64,000 nucleotides of DNA from Prorocentrum cordatum (taxonomy: Eukaryota > Sar > Dinophyceae > Prorocentrales > Prorocentraceae). Positions 11,049 to 20,660 of this stretch are shown here, piece by piece (within the stretch, counting starts at the first letter, position 1; every line of letters begins with the position of its first letter). The notes under the pieces are model-generated. The model worked only from the letters and a program-made list of their open reading frames with translations, was not told the origin of the DNA and did no database searches. The translations under genes were made by a program, and so were the position numbers. Where the stretch lies: contig CAUYUJ010014335.1 in the NCBI GenBank assembly GCA_963575745.1, forward strand, positions 164,501 through 228,500. Direction: 5' to 3'.

Positions 11049-12577
11049 AATGAAGGCGACGGCAGGGTTGGCATTGCATCCAGGGCGAGGACGGGGTGCG
11101 CGCAGGCACTGTGCTCATGACGAACTCAACGTACGTCTGCTCGCCCGCATGGTCTGCCGCGTCTTCCGACTTGGAGGGAAGCGGAGAGGATCGAAAGAAG
11201 GGAAGTTGGGACAAATGGTTGGGAGCGATGCATGTACAATTCATTGGTTGGCTTTCCTTTGGCTAGTCTGAGGACGCCACATGTAGGGCGTATTTGCAGT
11301 CCTTGCCGCTTTTCCCAAAGATCACCTGTTGTTGGTCTTCGAAGTTCTTCATGTGTCAGCTTCTCCGTAGGAGTACGAATCTATAGTTCAGCAGGGGGGG
11401 CTGTTTTTTTGTCGGTCGCAGCCCCGGGTCACCGCAGATCTCAGCTAATCCATGCAGCCCCTTGCATTGAGTCGGGGCCTTGGGCATTTGCAATGTGGTA
11501 GAACCAAGCCCCAGATGGGCGTTCGGAGGAGGGCAAGGAGAGGAGCAGGAGGAGTCCAGCACGGGGCCGGATCCGGTGCGCACGGAGACATTTGCAGTCT
11601 GCGTTGTTTTTTTCATTCGTGGCCTTTGCCCCCTCTCTAGCGTCCAACGCGGAGGTGGATTCGACGTGGGCTCGACGCTGCTTCGACGCCCTCGGCATGG
11701 ATTCGACGCGGTTTCGGCGCGGATAGGGGACCAAAGATGCAACATAGTCACTTGGTTTTGGGGTCCTCCAGACGGATGTTGGTGAAGGCGAAGCAGTGCT
11801 TCCGTCTACAACGGCGGGATCTGGAGAAACAACGTGAGTTCGATTTGGAGGGAGTGACCATGGCAGGCATTCTGCTCCTCCCTCCGCAAAGGCCTCGCGG
11901 CGCCGCAAAACGTACATTTAATATGTTCCTCAAGTTCGACCTCAGAAGTCTTGTCTTTGGTCCTGGGACAATGGGGTGACGCCCTGCGACAGCAGAACGA
12001 TGGTAACGGGTCGACAGTCTCAGCGACCACCGTAGTGAAATGTCTCGATTTCGGAGGTTTGGGAGGAGTTGCTGGAGTTTGCCTCCTGCTCCTCCCACTT
12101 CTCTCGCGTGTGCAATATCTGGCCCAGAGTTTGATGGCTTTTCACCTCAGGAAGGCTTCGGAAGCTCCACGGAGATTCCCTCCGAACTATCCCAGTAGCC
12201 TAAAAACAATACGATTATACACTAGTGTTTGCCATCCACGTTCATGTCTTCGAATTCGTGCCAGTAGCTCTGCAGACTGCCCCGTGGTCCCAGATAGCTC
12301 TTGAGGGGATCCAGAGCCCCCTTGGGAGGGGATTACGACGGCCCTAGAGCGGCCACAGATTGCGCCAATGCCCTAGATAGTTCCAAGACCGCGCGTGACA
12401 TCAACAAGACGGTACCAAGGCGTGCCTAGTAAGCCGGCCCCCCTCTCACGGCTCTAGAGCCGTTCGTTCCCAAATGTAGCTGGACCGCCCATCACGGCCC
12501 CAGGATCCCCATGAGGAATCCCCATGGACGCCGGCAGGATGCCCTCGGGAGGCCTCAAGATCAAGATGCCCCTAAGT
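11049..12577. other. no gene recognised; possible exon fragment at 11073-11270
   Basis: One plus frame around 11073-11270 reads as a mixed-composition peptide including TNSTYVCSPAWSAAS and DKWLGAMHVQFIGWL before a TAG. It could be an exon but has no recognisable family. The rest (11280-12577) shows no gene or repeat; 12300-12560 is rich in CCC/GGG words without periodicity. Confidence 0.3.
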
Positions 12578-12744
12578 CAGAGCGTGAATTACCTACCCCG
12601 CTTTCGCTCTCAGGCAAAACCAAGTCACATCACGTGCCTCCTCGTCAAGCGGCCTGACCAGTACAGGCCGTAGTTTAGCATCGCTTGGTATCTCTTGGAA
12701 GCGAGGGTGGTCAAAAGCGAGGTAGGTTTGTTTTCCCTCTACTG
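12578..12744. mobile_element. dispersed element family C, copy 2 (167 bp)
   Basis: Second copy of the element at 10108-10274, in the same orientation and about 2.5 kb away. It has only scattered substitutions and a small indel (CGTTTGGGG versus CGCTTGG), so the duplication or insertion is fairly recent. Confidence 0.75.
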
Positions 12745-12770
12745 AGCTGACGTCACTTCCGTGGTTCAGC

Positions 12771-12941
12771 ATGGCGTCTTCTGCTTCTCTCGCCACTGTG
12801 TGTTTCTTCTCTCTCGCGCTCCTCCTCGTCCAGAGCCCAGCCTCCGCGCCATGCAGTGCACCGCGCTCTGTTTGGCCGCCCCGCGGTTTTGGGCTGCTGT
12901 CCCTGATCGCACTCAGATGCGGCGTAATTCGACGAAGAGCA
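12771..12941 (+). CDS. candidate first exon encoding a signal peptide
   Basis: An ATG at 12771, preceded by GTTCAG|C, opens a frame with a short polar start, a hydrophobic core (VCFFSLALLLVQ) and a small-residue SPASA cleavage-like site about 27 residues in, followed by Cys/Arg-rich sequence. That is the layout of a secretory signal peptide. The frame then runs into foldback element G1, so the rest of the gene is missing or lies beyond an intron I cannot place. It could be chance in pyrimidine-rich DNA. Confidence 0.2.
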
Positions 12942-13051
12942 AGAACACACAAACATAAACTTCCGGCGCTCCGCGCGGATTTCGTGGATCCAAGCCTGGG
13001 CCCCGGAGGAGCGCCAAAAGTTCCTGTTTATGTTTTGTTTCTTCTTCTAGG
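12942..13051 (+). mobile_element. foldback family G, copy 1 (short derivative)
   Basis: Left arm: AAGAGCAAGAACACACAAAC..GGCGCTCCGCGCGGATTTC. Right arm: GGAGCGCCAAAAGTTCC, TTTATGTTTTGTTTCTTC, ending TTCTAG. The middle is deleted relative to the 18108 and 41150 copies. Both arms are recognisable inverted repeats. Confidence 0.7.
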
Positions 13052-13139
13052 AATTGCGATTTCTGATATTTGTGATGGTCCATTGGGCTGTCGCTGTCGA
13101 AGTACAGTTTGTTTCCTCTAATGTTATGATGTCTTCGGT

Positions 13140-13275
13140 CCATGGGCCCATGGAGGTCTCAAGCGGGCCGTCTTGGATCCGACTTGGGCTCCTTTCGGGG
13201 CCGTCTTGGAGCCGTCTTGGGGTCCTCTTGGGGGGTTTATGGGATCTTTGGGGGGCATCTTGGGGCCTTGCCTCC
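13140..13275. repeat. degenerate GCCGTCTTGG / CCAAGAGGCC minisatellite
   Basis: Repeats of GCCGTCTTGGAGCC / TCCTCTTGGGG, the complement of the CCCCAAGAGGCC words that build 48490-48720 and 51940-52650. Confidence 0.55.
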
Positions 13276-14055
13276 CTTCCCTCCTTCCGCCTTCTTCTGT
13301 GCGTTGCCATTCTCTCTCGGCTCACGCGTGCGCCGTATTTCGCAATCGGTTCTGGCGTAGTTGCCCGTGCAATGGTAGCGTAGCTACGGCCCCATGAGAT
13401 CGAATGTGGAGCTGTTGAAGGTGGAGATACGTGTCAAGCCGTCTTATTGGTAGCGGACATGATGCGTCAGTGACGACGTGGTCAAGACGTCTGGTAGTGG
13501 TGGTATTGCGCCGCCGATGTCTGCACGCGGGTGCGATTTTTGCGTTTGTGCGCGAACGTGTTGATGTCGTATGCCACTCAACACGCAGGTACAGTAATCT
13601 CGAAAACGAAACGGAGAAGGAAAATATGCAACAGAAGGGGTTTTAGGGAAAAAATGCCCGATCAAATTGCTGCTTGCGGGATATCTGCGGGGCTTCTGCT
13701 TCCGGGCGGGCTTGAAATAGGTTCTGCGGGAAGTTGGCAGGAACAAAAAACAAAGGGTCGTGATTCTGGCCGTGTAGGTGCCCTCCCTGGAAGAACCGTA
13801 GTCGTCGAGGATGTACGCCCCCCCATATTAATAATATCGCATATCCCCGAGTTTGGCCTCCGATGTTTCAGCCCATCGGAAATCTCACGAAAGCCGTGGA
13901 TTGTGGTCGCCATGCCCATCGTTAAGGGGAGGATCGTTTCGGATGAAAGGGAGGAGGATCGGGAGAGGGGGTGCTACGAACAATCTGCTGTATCAGAGTG
14001 AGGTGGCCGCGCTGTCATTCATTGTCCCTGGGTGGCTGAAGTGAGAATCCGTGGT
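13276..14055. other. no gene recognised
   Basis: Frames here are short and without recognisable domains. It is less GC-biased than average. No element copy was found. Confidence 0.4.
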
Positions 14056-14061
14056 GAGGAT

Positions 14062-14200
14062 TATGTTTGTTGCGTTGTTGTTGTTGATGATGTTGATGTT
14101 GATGTTGATGTTGTTGTTGCTGCTGTTGTTGTTGGTGTTGTTGGTGTTGTTGTTGGTGTTGTTGTTGTGGTTGTCGTCGTTGTTGTTGTTGTTGTTGAAG
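14062..14200. repeat. GTT/GAT trinucleotide microsatellite
   Basis: Interrupted (GTT)n with GAT and GTG variants. Frames read poly-Val, poly-Leu or, on the other strand, poly-Gln/His/Asn. These are microsatellite translations. Confidence 0.9.
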
Positions 14201-14227
14201 ATTCGCTTCGGCTACATGTTCTCTAAA

Positions 14228-14526
14228 CTCGAGGCTCTCGCTCGAGCGTTGGCTTGAGCCTAAATGTGGGCCCTTGGAGGCCCAGCTACGACAACAACGG
14301 CTCCCGCTCGATACCTCCTCACACATTACACCGAGACACCCTGGCCAGAGAGGCCCCCGAACTCAGGAATGGCGCTCTCGCTCGAGTCGTCCTCGCAATT
14401 CAATTAAGTAGGCGGAGGCCCAGCCACGACGGCAAGGGCTCCTGCTCGATGCTTCCTCACGGTTTACTCCGAGAGCCCCTGGCCAAGAAGGCCCCCGAAC
14501 TCAGGAACGGCGCTCTCGCTCGAGAT
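14228..14526 (+). repeat. 138-bp tandem duplication
   Basis: GGAGGCCCAGCTACGAC at 14276 recurs as GGAGGCCCAGCCACGAC at 14414. CTCTCGCTCGAG recurs near 14235, 14374 and 14512, giving two adjacent ~138 bp units plus a third copy of the edge. Confidence 0.8.
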
Positions 14527-14654
14527 TCCTTCGCACTTGTCAGTGGCCGACAAGGAAGAGAGTCCCCCTGGAAGGGGGTGCAATCGAAGACGAAGTGGGC
14601 GGGTATCGAGGGTACGGAATACAAGACACGCGTGCCGATAATAGCGAACAGTCT

Positions 14655-14750
14655 TAATACTTGTTGTTGATGTTGTTGCTGTCGTTGTCGTTGTTGTTGT
14701 TGGTGTTGTTATTGTTGTTGTTGGTGTTGTTGTTGTTGGTCGTCGTCGTC
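14655..14750. repeat. GTT microsatellite, second tract
   Basis: (GTT)n with GTC and GCT interruptions, ending in GTCGTCGTC immediately before the 11-mer array. Confidence 0.9.
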
Positions 14751-14755
14751 CCCCC

Positions 14756-15475
14756 CGCGACCCACCCGCGACCCACACCGTGACCCACCCCGCGACCCAC
14801 CCGCGACCCACCCGCGACCCACCCGCGACCCACCTCGCGACCCACCCCGCCATCCTACCCGCGACCCATCCGCGACCCACGCGCGACCCACCCGCGACAC
14901 ACCCGCGACCCACCCCGCGACCCACCCGCGACCCACCCTACAGCCCATCCGCGACCCACCCGCTGCCCATCCGCGACCCACGTGCGACCCACCCCGCGAC
15001 CCAACCCGTGACCCACCCGCGACCCACCCGCGACCCATCCGCGACCCACGTGCGACCCACCCGCGACCCAACCCGCAACCCTACCCGCTACCCACCCGCG
15101 ACCACCCGACCCATCCGCGACTCATCCCGCGACCCACCCGCGACCCACCCCGCGACCCACGTGCGACCCACGTGCGACCCACCCCCCACCCCGCGACCCA
15201 CCCGCGACCCACCCCGCGACCCATCTGCGACCACCCGCTACCCACCCGCGACCACCCTCGACCCATCCGCGACATCCGCGACCCACCCGCGACCCACCCC
15301 GCGACCCACGTGCGACCCACGTGCGACCCACCCCGCGACCCACCCCGCGACCCACCCGCGACCCACCCCGCGACCCATCTGCGACCCACCCGCGACCCAT
15401 CCGCGACCCACGTGCGACCCACCCGCGACCCACTACGCGACCGATCCACCCGCGACCCACCCGCGACCGATCCAC
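14756..15475. repeat. 11-bp minisatellite (CGCGACCCACC)
   Basis: About 65 copies of CGCGACCCACC (variants CGCGACCCATC, GTGCGACCCACG, one-base C insertions) in 720 bp. All six frames are open because 11 is not a multiple of three and the unit has no stop word. The resulting Arg/Pro/Thr- or Gly/Ser/Arg/Val-rich readings are artefacts. Confidence 0.95.
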
Positions 15476-16499
15476 ATTGGTCCGAAGAAACGTTGGGCGC
15501 CTGCGGTGGGCTCTCTGTCTAATCTGTGAAACTTTGGCGCCCGCGGCGGGCCTTTTCCATAGCCTCGCAGACTGCCGACGTCCCCACCGCCCACTCACTC
15601 TCATCCTCACATGCGGGGTTCTACGGGGTATCCCGCCACTTTGGACCCCGCCGCCCTCGCATTTCCTCGTCGATGCATTCTATACGGCCTCTCTTTCGGC
15701 GCCGGGGGCCGCTGTGAAAGTCAGGCGCACGTCGCGGATTCGCCAGCACCCCTTATTCGAGTAGGGGATCGACCATAGAATTGACGTGCTTCGGACGACA
15801 AATATGTAGAATGCTTGGTAGATCGATTGAGTTGTTCGACCTACGTCTAGTCTGCTACACAACAACAAATTCGGTTTAACTGAATTCTGTAGTCGAATTC
15901 CTTGTTTCCCACTTATGCTACTCTCCCCGTCCGTCCGAACTGAAAGAGGTGAGGAGCACGGACCGGTCACATAATTGTTAGATTCGGTATTCTATGGCAT
16001 AGCAAAGGGGCAAGAATTGCGGTATTGACCGTAGCTCCAGGTTCTCAGTTGGGAATTTGCTTGTTTGAAGCTTCGGCCAATGGCTGGGGGTAGGAACACG
16101 GGAGGTATCACCCACAGGTGTGGACGGGTTGGCCACAGGTATCGTTCCCGGGCTGCAAGGGACAGGTCCGTGTGTTTCCAGGTTCGCTCAGGCTGTGTAG
16201 GGAGTTGTTGTCATCGGTGCCAAGGAAACCGACTATGCCAGGCGTCTGCAGGCGTGCTCTAGATCAGATGGGCAAATTCGTTGCCAGAAGAAGTCTGCTG
16301 AGGTATCTCAAAACGGCCCATGTGTCGGCATCAATCGACCAGGCTATGGCCAAGGTTTGCGACGCTTCCTCTCCCAGCCCCAGGTCAACAAGAGCGATTG
16401 CACTCATATTCGCCATGGGCGTCGGCCCCGCGGGGGGCATCTTCAATTGGCGATGGTGCGCCCAGGGGGAAGGGGTAGAGGATGAAGAGGGGAAGGCTA
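15476..16499. other. no assigned gene; one uncertain frame before the GAT tract
   Basis: 15476-16060 shows nothing recognisable. From ~16118 a plus frame with mixed composition (CRRALDQMGKFVARR, AHVSASIDQAMAKV) runs directly into the GAT microsatellite. A second frame over the same bases is equally protein-like, so I cannot decide that either is coding. Confidence 0.3.
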
Positions 16500-16598
<99 letters not shown>

Positions 16599-16639
16599 GT
16601 TATGATGCTGATGATGATGATGAGCACGACGACGACGAT

Positions 16640-16671
<32 letters not shown>

Positions 16672-16870
16672 GTATGATGCTGCTGATGATGCTGCTCATG
16701 ATGGTTATGATACTGATGATCATGTTGATCACGATGACCGTGATGAGCATGATGACCACGAGTGCCATGCTGATGATAATCATGATGCTGATGCTTATGA
16801 TGCTGTTGCTGATGATGAAGAGGAGGAGGAGGCGGATGAGGGTGAGGATGAGGATAATGATGATGAGGAG
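16500..16870. repeat. GAT trinucleotide microsatellite
   Basis: About 100 bp of nearly pure (GAT)n followed by ~270 bp of interrupted GAT/GAC/CAT triplets. Depending on frame it reads poly-Asp, poly-Met or poly-Ile/His. Confidence 0.95.
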
Positions 16871-17096
16871 AAAAAGGAGGCATGGAGGAGGAGAAGAAGA
16901 ATCATCTGGGTCACCCGCGGGGGCGCGAAGATGGCCGCGCTCCGCCCACCGCGGCCCCGGACCGCGGAGCGTGCTCCTGGGCCGGGCAGGGCGGCGCGAG
17001 GGCGCGCGGGAGCTCACCGCGAGCACCGCGCACCTCGCGGGGCGCGAGGGCGCGCAGCCGGGTGGCCCTGACGGCGCGTTCGGGCGAGGAGGGCGC

Positions 17097-17288
17097 TACA
17101 GTCACCGGCCTGACCTGAGGAACGATAAATAAGGAACGAGGCCCCTTTTTATCCCAAGGAGAAACGCATAAGGAACGATAGATAATAGATAACGCATAAG
17201 GAGCCGTAAATAACGCTTGTAAAACCGAAGGAACGACCGAGCCCCTTTTGAAAAGTAAGTGTTCCTTATTCAAGCCGCTCACTGTAGG
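17097..17288 (-). mobile_element. MITE family E, copy 3 (divergent)
   Basis: Outer words CTACAGT and ACTGTAG are inverted. The interior AAGGAACGAGGCCCC, GAACGA and TTCCTTATTCAAG words are the reverse complement of the family seen at 39039-39220 and 44759-44938. About 190 bp. Confidence 0.6.
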
Positions 17289-17293
17289 GTCCA

Positions 17294-17430
17294 CACGCGG
17301 ACCCTACCCCTACCCCCCACGATCTCTGAGGGGGAGGGTGGGGTTCCCTTCGCTCGGGAGCTCCCGAGCGAAGTGAACCCCAACCTCCCCACTCAGAAAT
17401 CGTGGGGGGTAGGGGCAGGGTCCGCGCGTG
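17294..17430. repeat. 137-bp near-perfect palindrome
   Basis: The two ~68-bp arms are almost exact reverse complements around the centre CGCTCGGGAG|CTCCCGAGCG (17351-17370). The arms include CCTACCCCCCACGAT and ATCGTGGGGGGTAGG. It could extrude as a cruciform or be a foldback element. Confidence 0.9.
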
Positions 17431-17589
17431 GCCCCCTAGACGCGGCACGGTCGCGGGTCGGCGTCTGCGATGTGTGCGGGCCCTCCTCTGGCGCGCCTCG
17501 CTGCCACCGACGTTGCACGCCGGCCGGGGCTGGCGCGGCGTGCCGGGTCGCGCGGGTGAGGAGGGTGCACCCAGGGTGTGACATTCGGA
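17431..17589 (+). repeat. unit H, copy 1
   Basis: A ~150 bp GC-rich unit: GGTCGCGGGTCGG, GATGTGTGCGGGCCCTCC, GTTGCACGCC, GGGTCGCGCGGGTGAGGAGG, TGTGACATTCG. It recurs at 18303-18452 and 18575-18712, and copies 1 and 2 end at an AAG microsatellite. Confidence 0.8.
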
Positions 17590-18110
17590 GAAGAAGAAGA
17601 AGAAGAAGAAGAACAAGAAGTCAGAGCCCCGAATCATCAGGGGTAACTCGGGTCAGGGATAACTCGGGTTCGCTTTTCGGGAATCCGAACCCGAGTTACC
17701 CCGGACCCGAGTTACCCCGGATGAATCGGGCGTCCAAGAGCCCCGAATCATCAGGGGTAACTCGGGTCAGGGATAACTCGGGTTCCTTTTTCGGGAATCC
17801 AAACCCGAGTTACCCCGGACCCGAGTTATCCCGGATAACTCGGGCGTCCAAGAGCCCCGAATCATCAGGGGTAACTCGGGTCAGGGATAACTCGGGTTCG
17901 TTTTTCGGGAATCCAAACCCGAGTTACCCCGGACCCGAGTTACCCCGGATAACTCGGGCGCCCAGAGCCCCGAATCATCAGGGGTAACTCGGGTCAGGGA
18001 TAACTCGGGTTCCTTTTTCGGGAATCCAAACCCGAGTTACCCTGGACCCGAGTTACCCCGGATAACTCGGGCGTCCAAAAGAAGAAGAAGAAGAAGAAGA
18101 AGAACAAGAA
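17590..18110 (+). repeat. four-unit satellite of 113-bp palindromes with flanking AAG repeats
   Basis: Units begin near 17624, 17738, 17852 and 17965 and end at 18077. Each starts CCCCGAATCATCAGGGGTAA and ends with the complement, and carries a nested inverted pair around a TTTTTCGG loop. The array is bracketed by the same imperfect tract, (GAA)n-CAAGAAG, at 17590-17620 and 18081-18112. A six-unit relative lies at 60695-61373. Confidence 0.92.
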
Positions 18111-18298
18111 GAAGAAGAAGAAAGCACATAAAGATATATTTTTTTGGCGCTCCGCGCGGATGTCTTGGATCCGCGGCGGCGCCTCCGGCGCCGCCCCTGG
18201 CGCGCTCCGCCCGCCAGGGAGGGGGGTTCCAGCGCGGATCCAAGAAATCTGCGCGGAGCGCCAAAAGTTTCTGTGTATGTGGGTTTTGCTTCTTCTAG
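18108..18298 (+). mobile_element. foldback family G, copy 2 (full length)
   Basis: The left arm GAAGAAGAAAGCACATAAAG..GGCGCTCCGCGCGGATG..CTTGGATCC and the right arm GGATCCAAGAAATCTGCGCG..GCGCCAAAAG..TTCTTCTAG are ~60-bp inverted repeats. The GC-rich core itself folds (GGCGGCGCC..GGCGCCGCC). Confidence 0.85.
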
Positions 18299-18302
18299 TG
18301 AC

Positions 18303-18452
18303 ATGGTCGCGGGTCGGGATCTTCGATGTGTGCGGGCCCTCTGGCTTATCTCGCCGCCACGCGCGGAGACGAGACGCCCCGATGTTGCACGCCAGCCGGG
18401 GCGAGCGCGGCGTGCAGGGTCGCGCGGGTGAGGAGGATGTGACATTCGAAGA
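18303..18452 (+). repeat. unit H, copy 2
   Basis: Same ordered words as at 17431 (GGTCGCGGGTCGG, TTCGATGTGTGCGGGCC, CCCCGATGTTGCACGCC, TGAGGAGGATGTGACATTCG). It immediately follows foldback G2 and is followed by (AAG)n and (AAT)n. Confidence 0.8.
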
Positions 18453-18500
18453 AGAAGAAGAAGAAGGATGATAATAATAATAATAACAATAATAATAATC
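18453..18500. repeat. AAG then AAT microsatellite
   Basis: GAAGAAGAAGAAGAAGG followed by an imperfect (AAT)n tract joining unit H2 to foldback G3. Confidence 0.85.
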
Positions 18501-18574
18501 ATAGTAACAAGAAAGCACAGAAGCATAAACGTTTGGCGCTCCGCGCGGATTTCTTGGATCCGCGCTTGGAGTGA
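18501..18574 (+). mobile_element. foldback family G, copy 3 (left arm only)
   Basis: AAGAAAGCACAGAAGCATAA..GGCGCTCCGCGCGGATTTC..GGATCCGCGC matches the left arm of G2; the right arm is absent and unit H3 follows directly. Confidence 0.7.
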
Positions 18575-18712
18575 CACGGTCGCCGGTTGGGGTCTTCGAT
18601 GCGTGCGGGCCCTCCTCTGGCTTGTCTTGCTGCCGCGCGCGGGCCCGAGACGCCCCGATGTTGCACGCCAGGCAGGGCGAGAGCGCGGCACGCGGGGGCG
18701 GCAGAGAGGTGT
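18575..18712 (+). repeat. unit H, copy 3
   Basis: Third copy of the ~150-bp unit (GTCGCCGGTTGGGG, TTCGATGCGTGCGGGCC, CCCCGATGTTGCACGCC). It lacks the terminal TGTGACATTCG. Confidence 0.75.
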
Positions 18713-18767
18713 CAAGCTTGATGGGCTTGTTTCCCACCACCACCATAGCTTGGAGGGGGGAGGGAAA

Positions 18768-18890
18768 TGACGAGAGGAGGAGGAGGAGGACGAGAAGGAG
18801 GAGGACGAGGAGGAGGAGGACGAGGAGGAGGAGGACGAGGAGGAGGAGGAGGAGGAGGACAAGGACAAGGAGGAGGACGAAGGGGAGGAG
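18768..18890. repeat. GGA microsatellite
   Basis: (GGA)n with CGA and CAA interruptions, about 120 bp. Confidence 0.9.
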
Positions 18891-19559
18891 GAGGACCCCC
18901 TCTCCCTCCAACTTCTGGTGCTGGTGGTGGAAAGCAGGCCCATCGAAGCTGCCGTGGGCGACGGACGGTGGACGACGCTGCGCTGAGTCCAGCTGCCTGC
19001 AGCAAGGCCCGCCGCCGTGCCAGCATTCTCGCCGCATCGTTCGCGCCTCCGCAGGCATGACAAGCCTCCGCGGCGCGTGCGCGTCGGCGACCCCCCGGCG
19101 CCCGCTCTCCGCGGACGCTGCGGCTCAGAGCCGCCCGGCGCGAGCAGGTCGGAGCCTTGCAGCCGGCGAGGGACGGGCGGTGGTGTCACGCACCCCCCCC
19201 TTTCCCCCCCCCTCCTGTTATGATGTTCCAGCCTACTCGAGCCTGAACCACCAGAAGGAATTTCGAGCACCAGGAAAGCACCGAAGCTCGAGGCTTTTCA
19301 CGCGTCGGGCCCTGGGAGACACTTGTTCGACACTGTTTCGACACTTTTCCGGGTGCTCGAATTTTTTCTGGGATGCGATGGGAGCAGCACAACCGTCCTG
19401 CTGGTTCCCGAGCAGGCAGGGACAGGCCGCCCGCAACCAGCCGCGCTTCCCTCGGCGTCGGGAAGCGCCGCTCGCCGGAGTGACGGGCCGCAGCACTCGC
19501 GCGGATGACTACCTCCGAGAGCTTTCGGACGCCCAGCCCTCCCCCCGCGCGCCCAGGGC
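18891..19559. other. no gene recognised
   Basis: GC-rich DNA with a long pyrimidine run (19190-19216). No domain or element copy recognised. Confidence 0.4.
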
Positions 19560-19757
19560 TCGGGCCGAACGAAAGGGGGGGGGATAGGGAAAGGGGGGGG
19601 GGGGGTACGAAATCTGCTGCGTGCACCCGGTTTTGGCCCCGCCGCCGGGCCCATTCGTCGATACGTGGGCGCCTCCCGGCGCCGGGAGGCGCTTGGAAAA
19701 TCAGCCACGTCTGCTGATGCCCTATTCTACCCTCTGCTATCCCCCCTTTCTTTCCCC
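19560..19757 (+). mobile_element. MITE family A, copy 1
   Basis: Left end TCGGGCCGAACGAAAGGGGG, ACGAAATCTGCTGC, inner GGCGCCTCCCGGCGCCGGGA palindrome, and a right end of C-runs with CTATCCCCCC. The last inverted bases are degraded (CTTTCTTTCC for CTTTCGCCC). Confidence 0.8.
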
Positions 19758-19844
19758 CGAAGGGTTGGCGGGGGGAGGGCGTCCCGCCCAGTGCAGTATC
19801 GAAGTGCGCGCAGGGCGGGCCTGCCCATGTCTCCGAAGTCAAGC

Positions 19845-20070
19845 AGTGGCGAAGCGTCCTGAATCGCCGATGGCCCTACCAAACAATGTTCTAAGAACCT
19901 TTTGTGGTTTCCACGAACTGTTCTTAGAACAGTTCTGGCGGAGTCTGTCTTGCTTTATCTCATCGGGTGTATGTCCTAAGAACATTGTTTTTGTTATTTG
20001 AACATTTGTGGTTCTAAGAACATTTCGTGGTGGGACTATAGGAATGCCGGGACGGTCGGTCCCTGCTCAA
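19845..20070 (+). repeat. dispersed repeat family J, copy 1
   Basis: Shares an ordered block with 33300-33512: GGCGAAGCGTCC, a GTTCTAAGAAC-type palindrome, TGTCTTGC, TGTCCTAAG and the near-identical tail GGACGGTCGGTCC..TGCTCAA. The inner CTAAGAAC/GTTCTTAG words are inverted several times here. Confidence 0.7.
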
Positions 20071-20299
20071 CGCAGGGCGAGCCTGCCCATGTCTCTGAAC
20101 AGGCCAGGCCAGGCGGAGCCATCGGATCGGTCCGCCTCGGGGCCGGTTTGGAAGTGGCTCCGGTGTTGCAGCGCGGCGCAGCCGTAGCTCTTCATGATGG
20201 CTGCACTGCGCTTCACGAAGCTATCGGATTTTTGTTTTGTTTTTGGGGGAAGAGCGTACGTTTTTTGGTGGGGAGTTTCTCGGGGGGGGCTTGTGGGGT

Positions 20300-20660
20300 T
20301 GTGCCATCCTGGAGCCGTCTTGCCGTGTCTTGGAGCATTCTTGGAGCCATCTAGGGCCGGCCTCTTGGGCCGCCTCGTGGGCCTATTGCGTTCCTGCAGC
20401 GTCCTCACTGCTGTTGACCGCTCGGGGTCTCGCCAAAGGCTTCCTCTCTGGCGCAGTGAGGGGGGTTATGGGAGCCTCTTGAAGCCCCCTCGGTACCATC
20501 AAAGAAGCCTTCTGGGTCTGGATCTGGATATGGACACAAGGGGGGGGAGCGACGGAGGGCGCCTTGGGGGCGTAATGGGGCGTCTGTTGGCTGGTATGGG
20601 AGCCTCGTGGTCGAGTCTCGAGGACGCCTTAGATCTATCTGGGGGCTGTATCGGCGCGTC
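20300..20660. repeat. degenerate GGAGCCGTCTTGG-type repeats
   Basis: Loose repeats of GGAGCC(A/G)TCTTGG and GGAGCCTC(G/T)TG, related to the minisatellite at 13140 and 45455. No gene recognised in the same interval. Confidence 0.4.

Noticed and set aside
14709-15610. Long Gly/Ser/Arg and Thr/Arg/Pro-rich frames resembling structural proteins
   Set aside because: All six frames of the 11-mer minisatellite are open; no unique sequence supports any of them.
16118-17071. ~317-codon plus frame with a poly-Asp centre
   Set aside because: The centre is the GAT microsatellite and the 3' part is GC-rich random-looking sequence. The 5' ~115 codons remain undecided, because another frame is as plausible.
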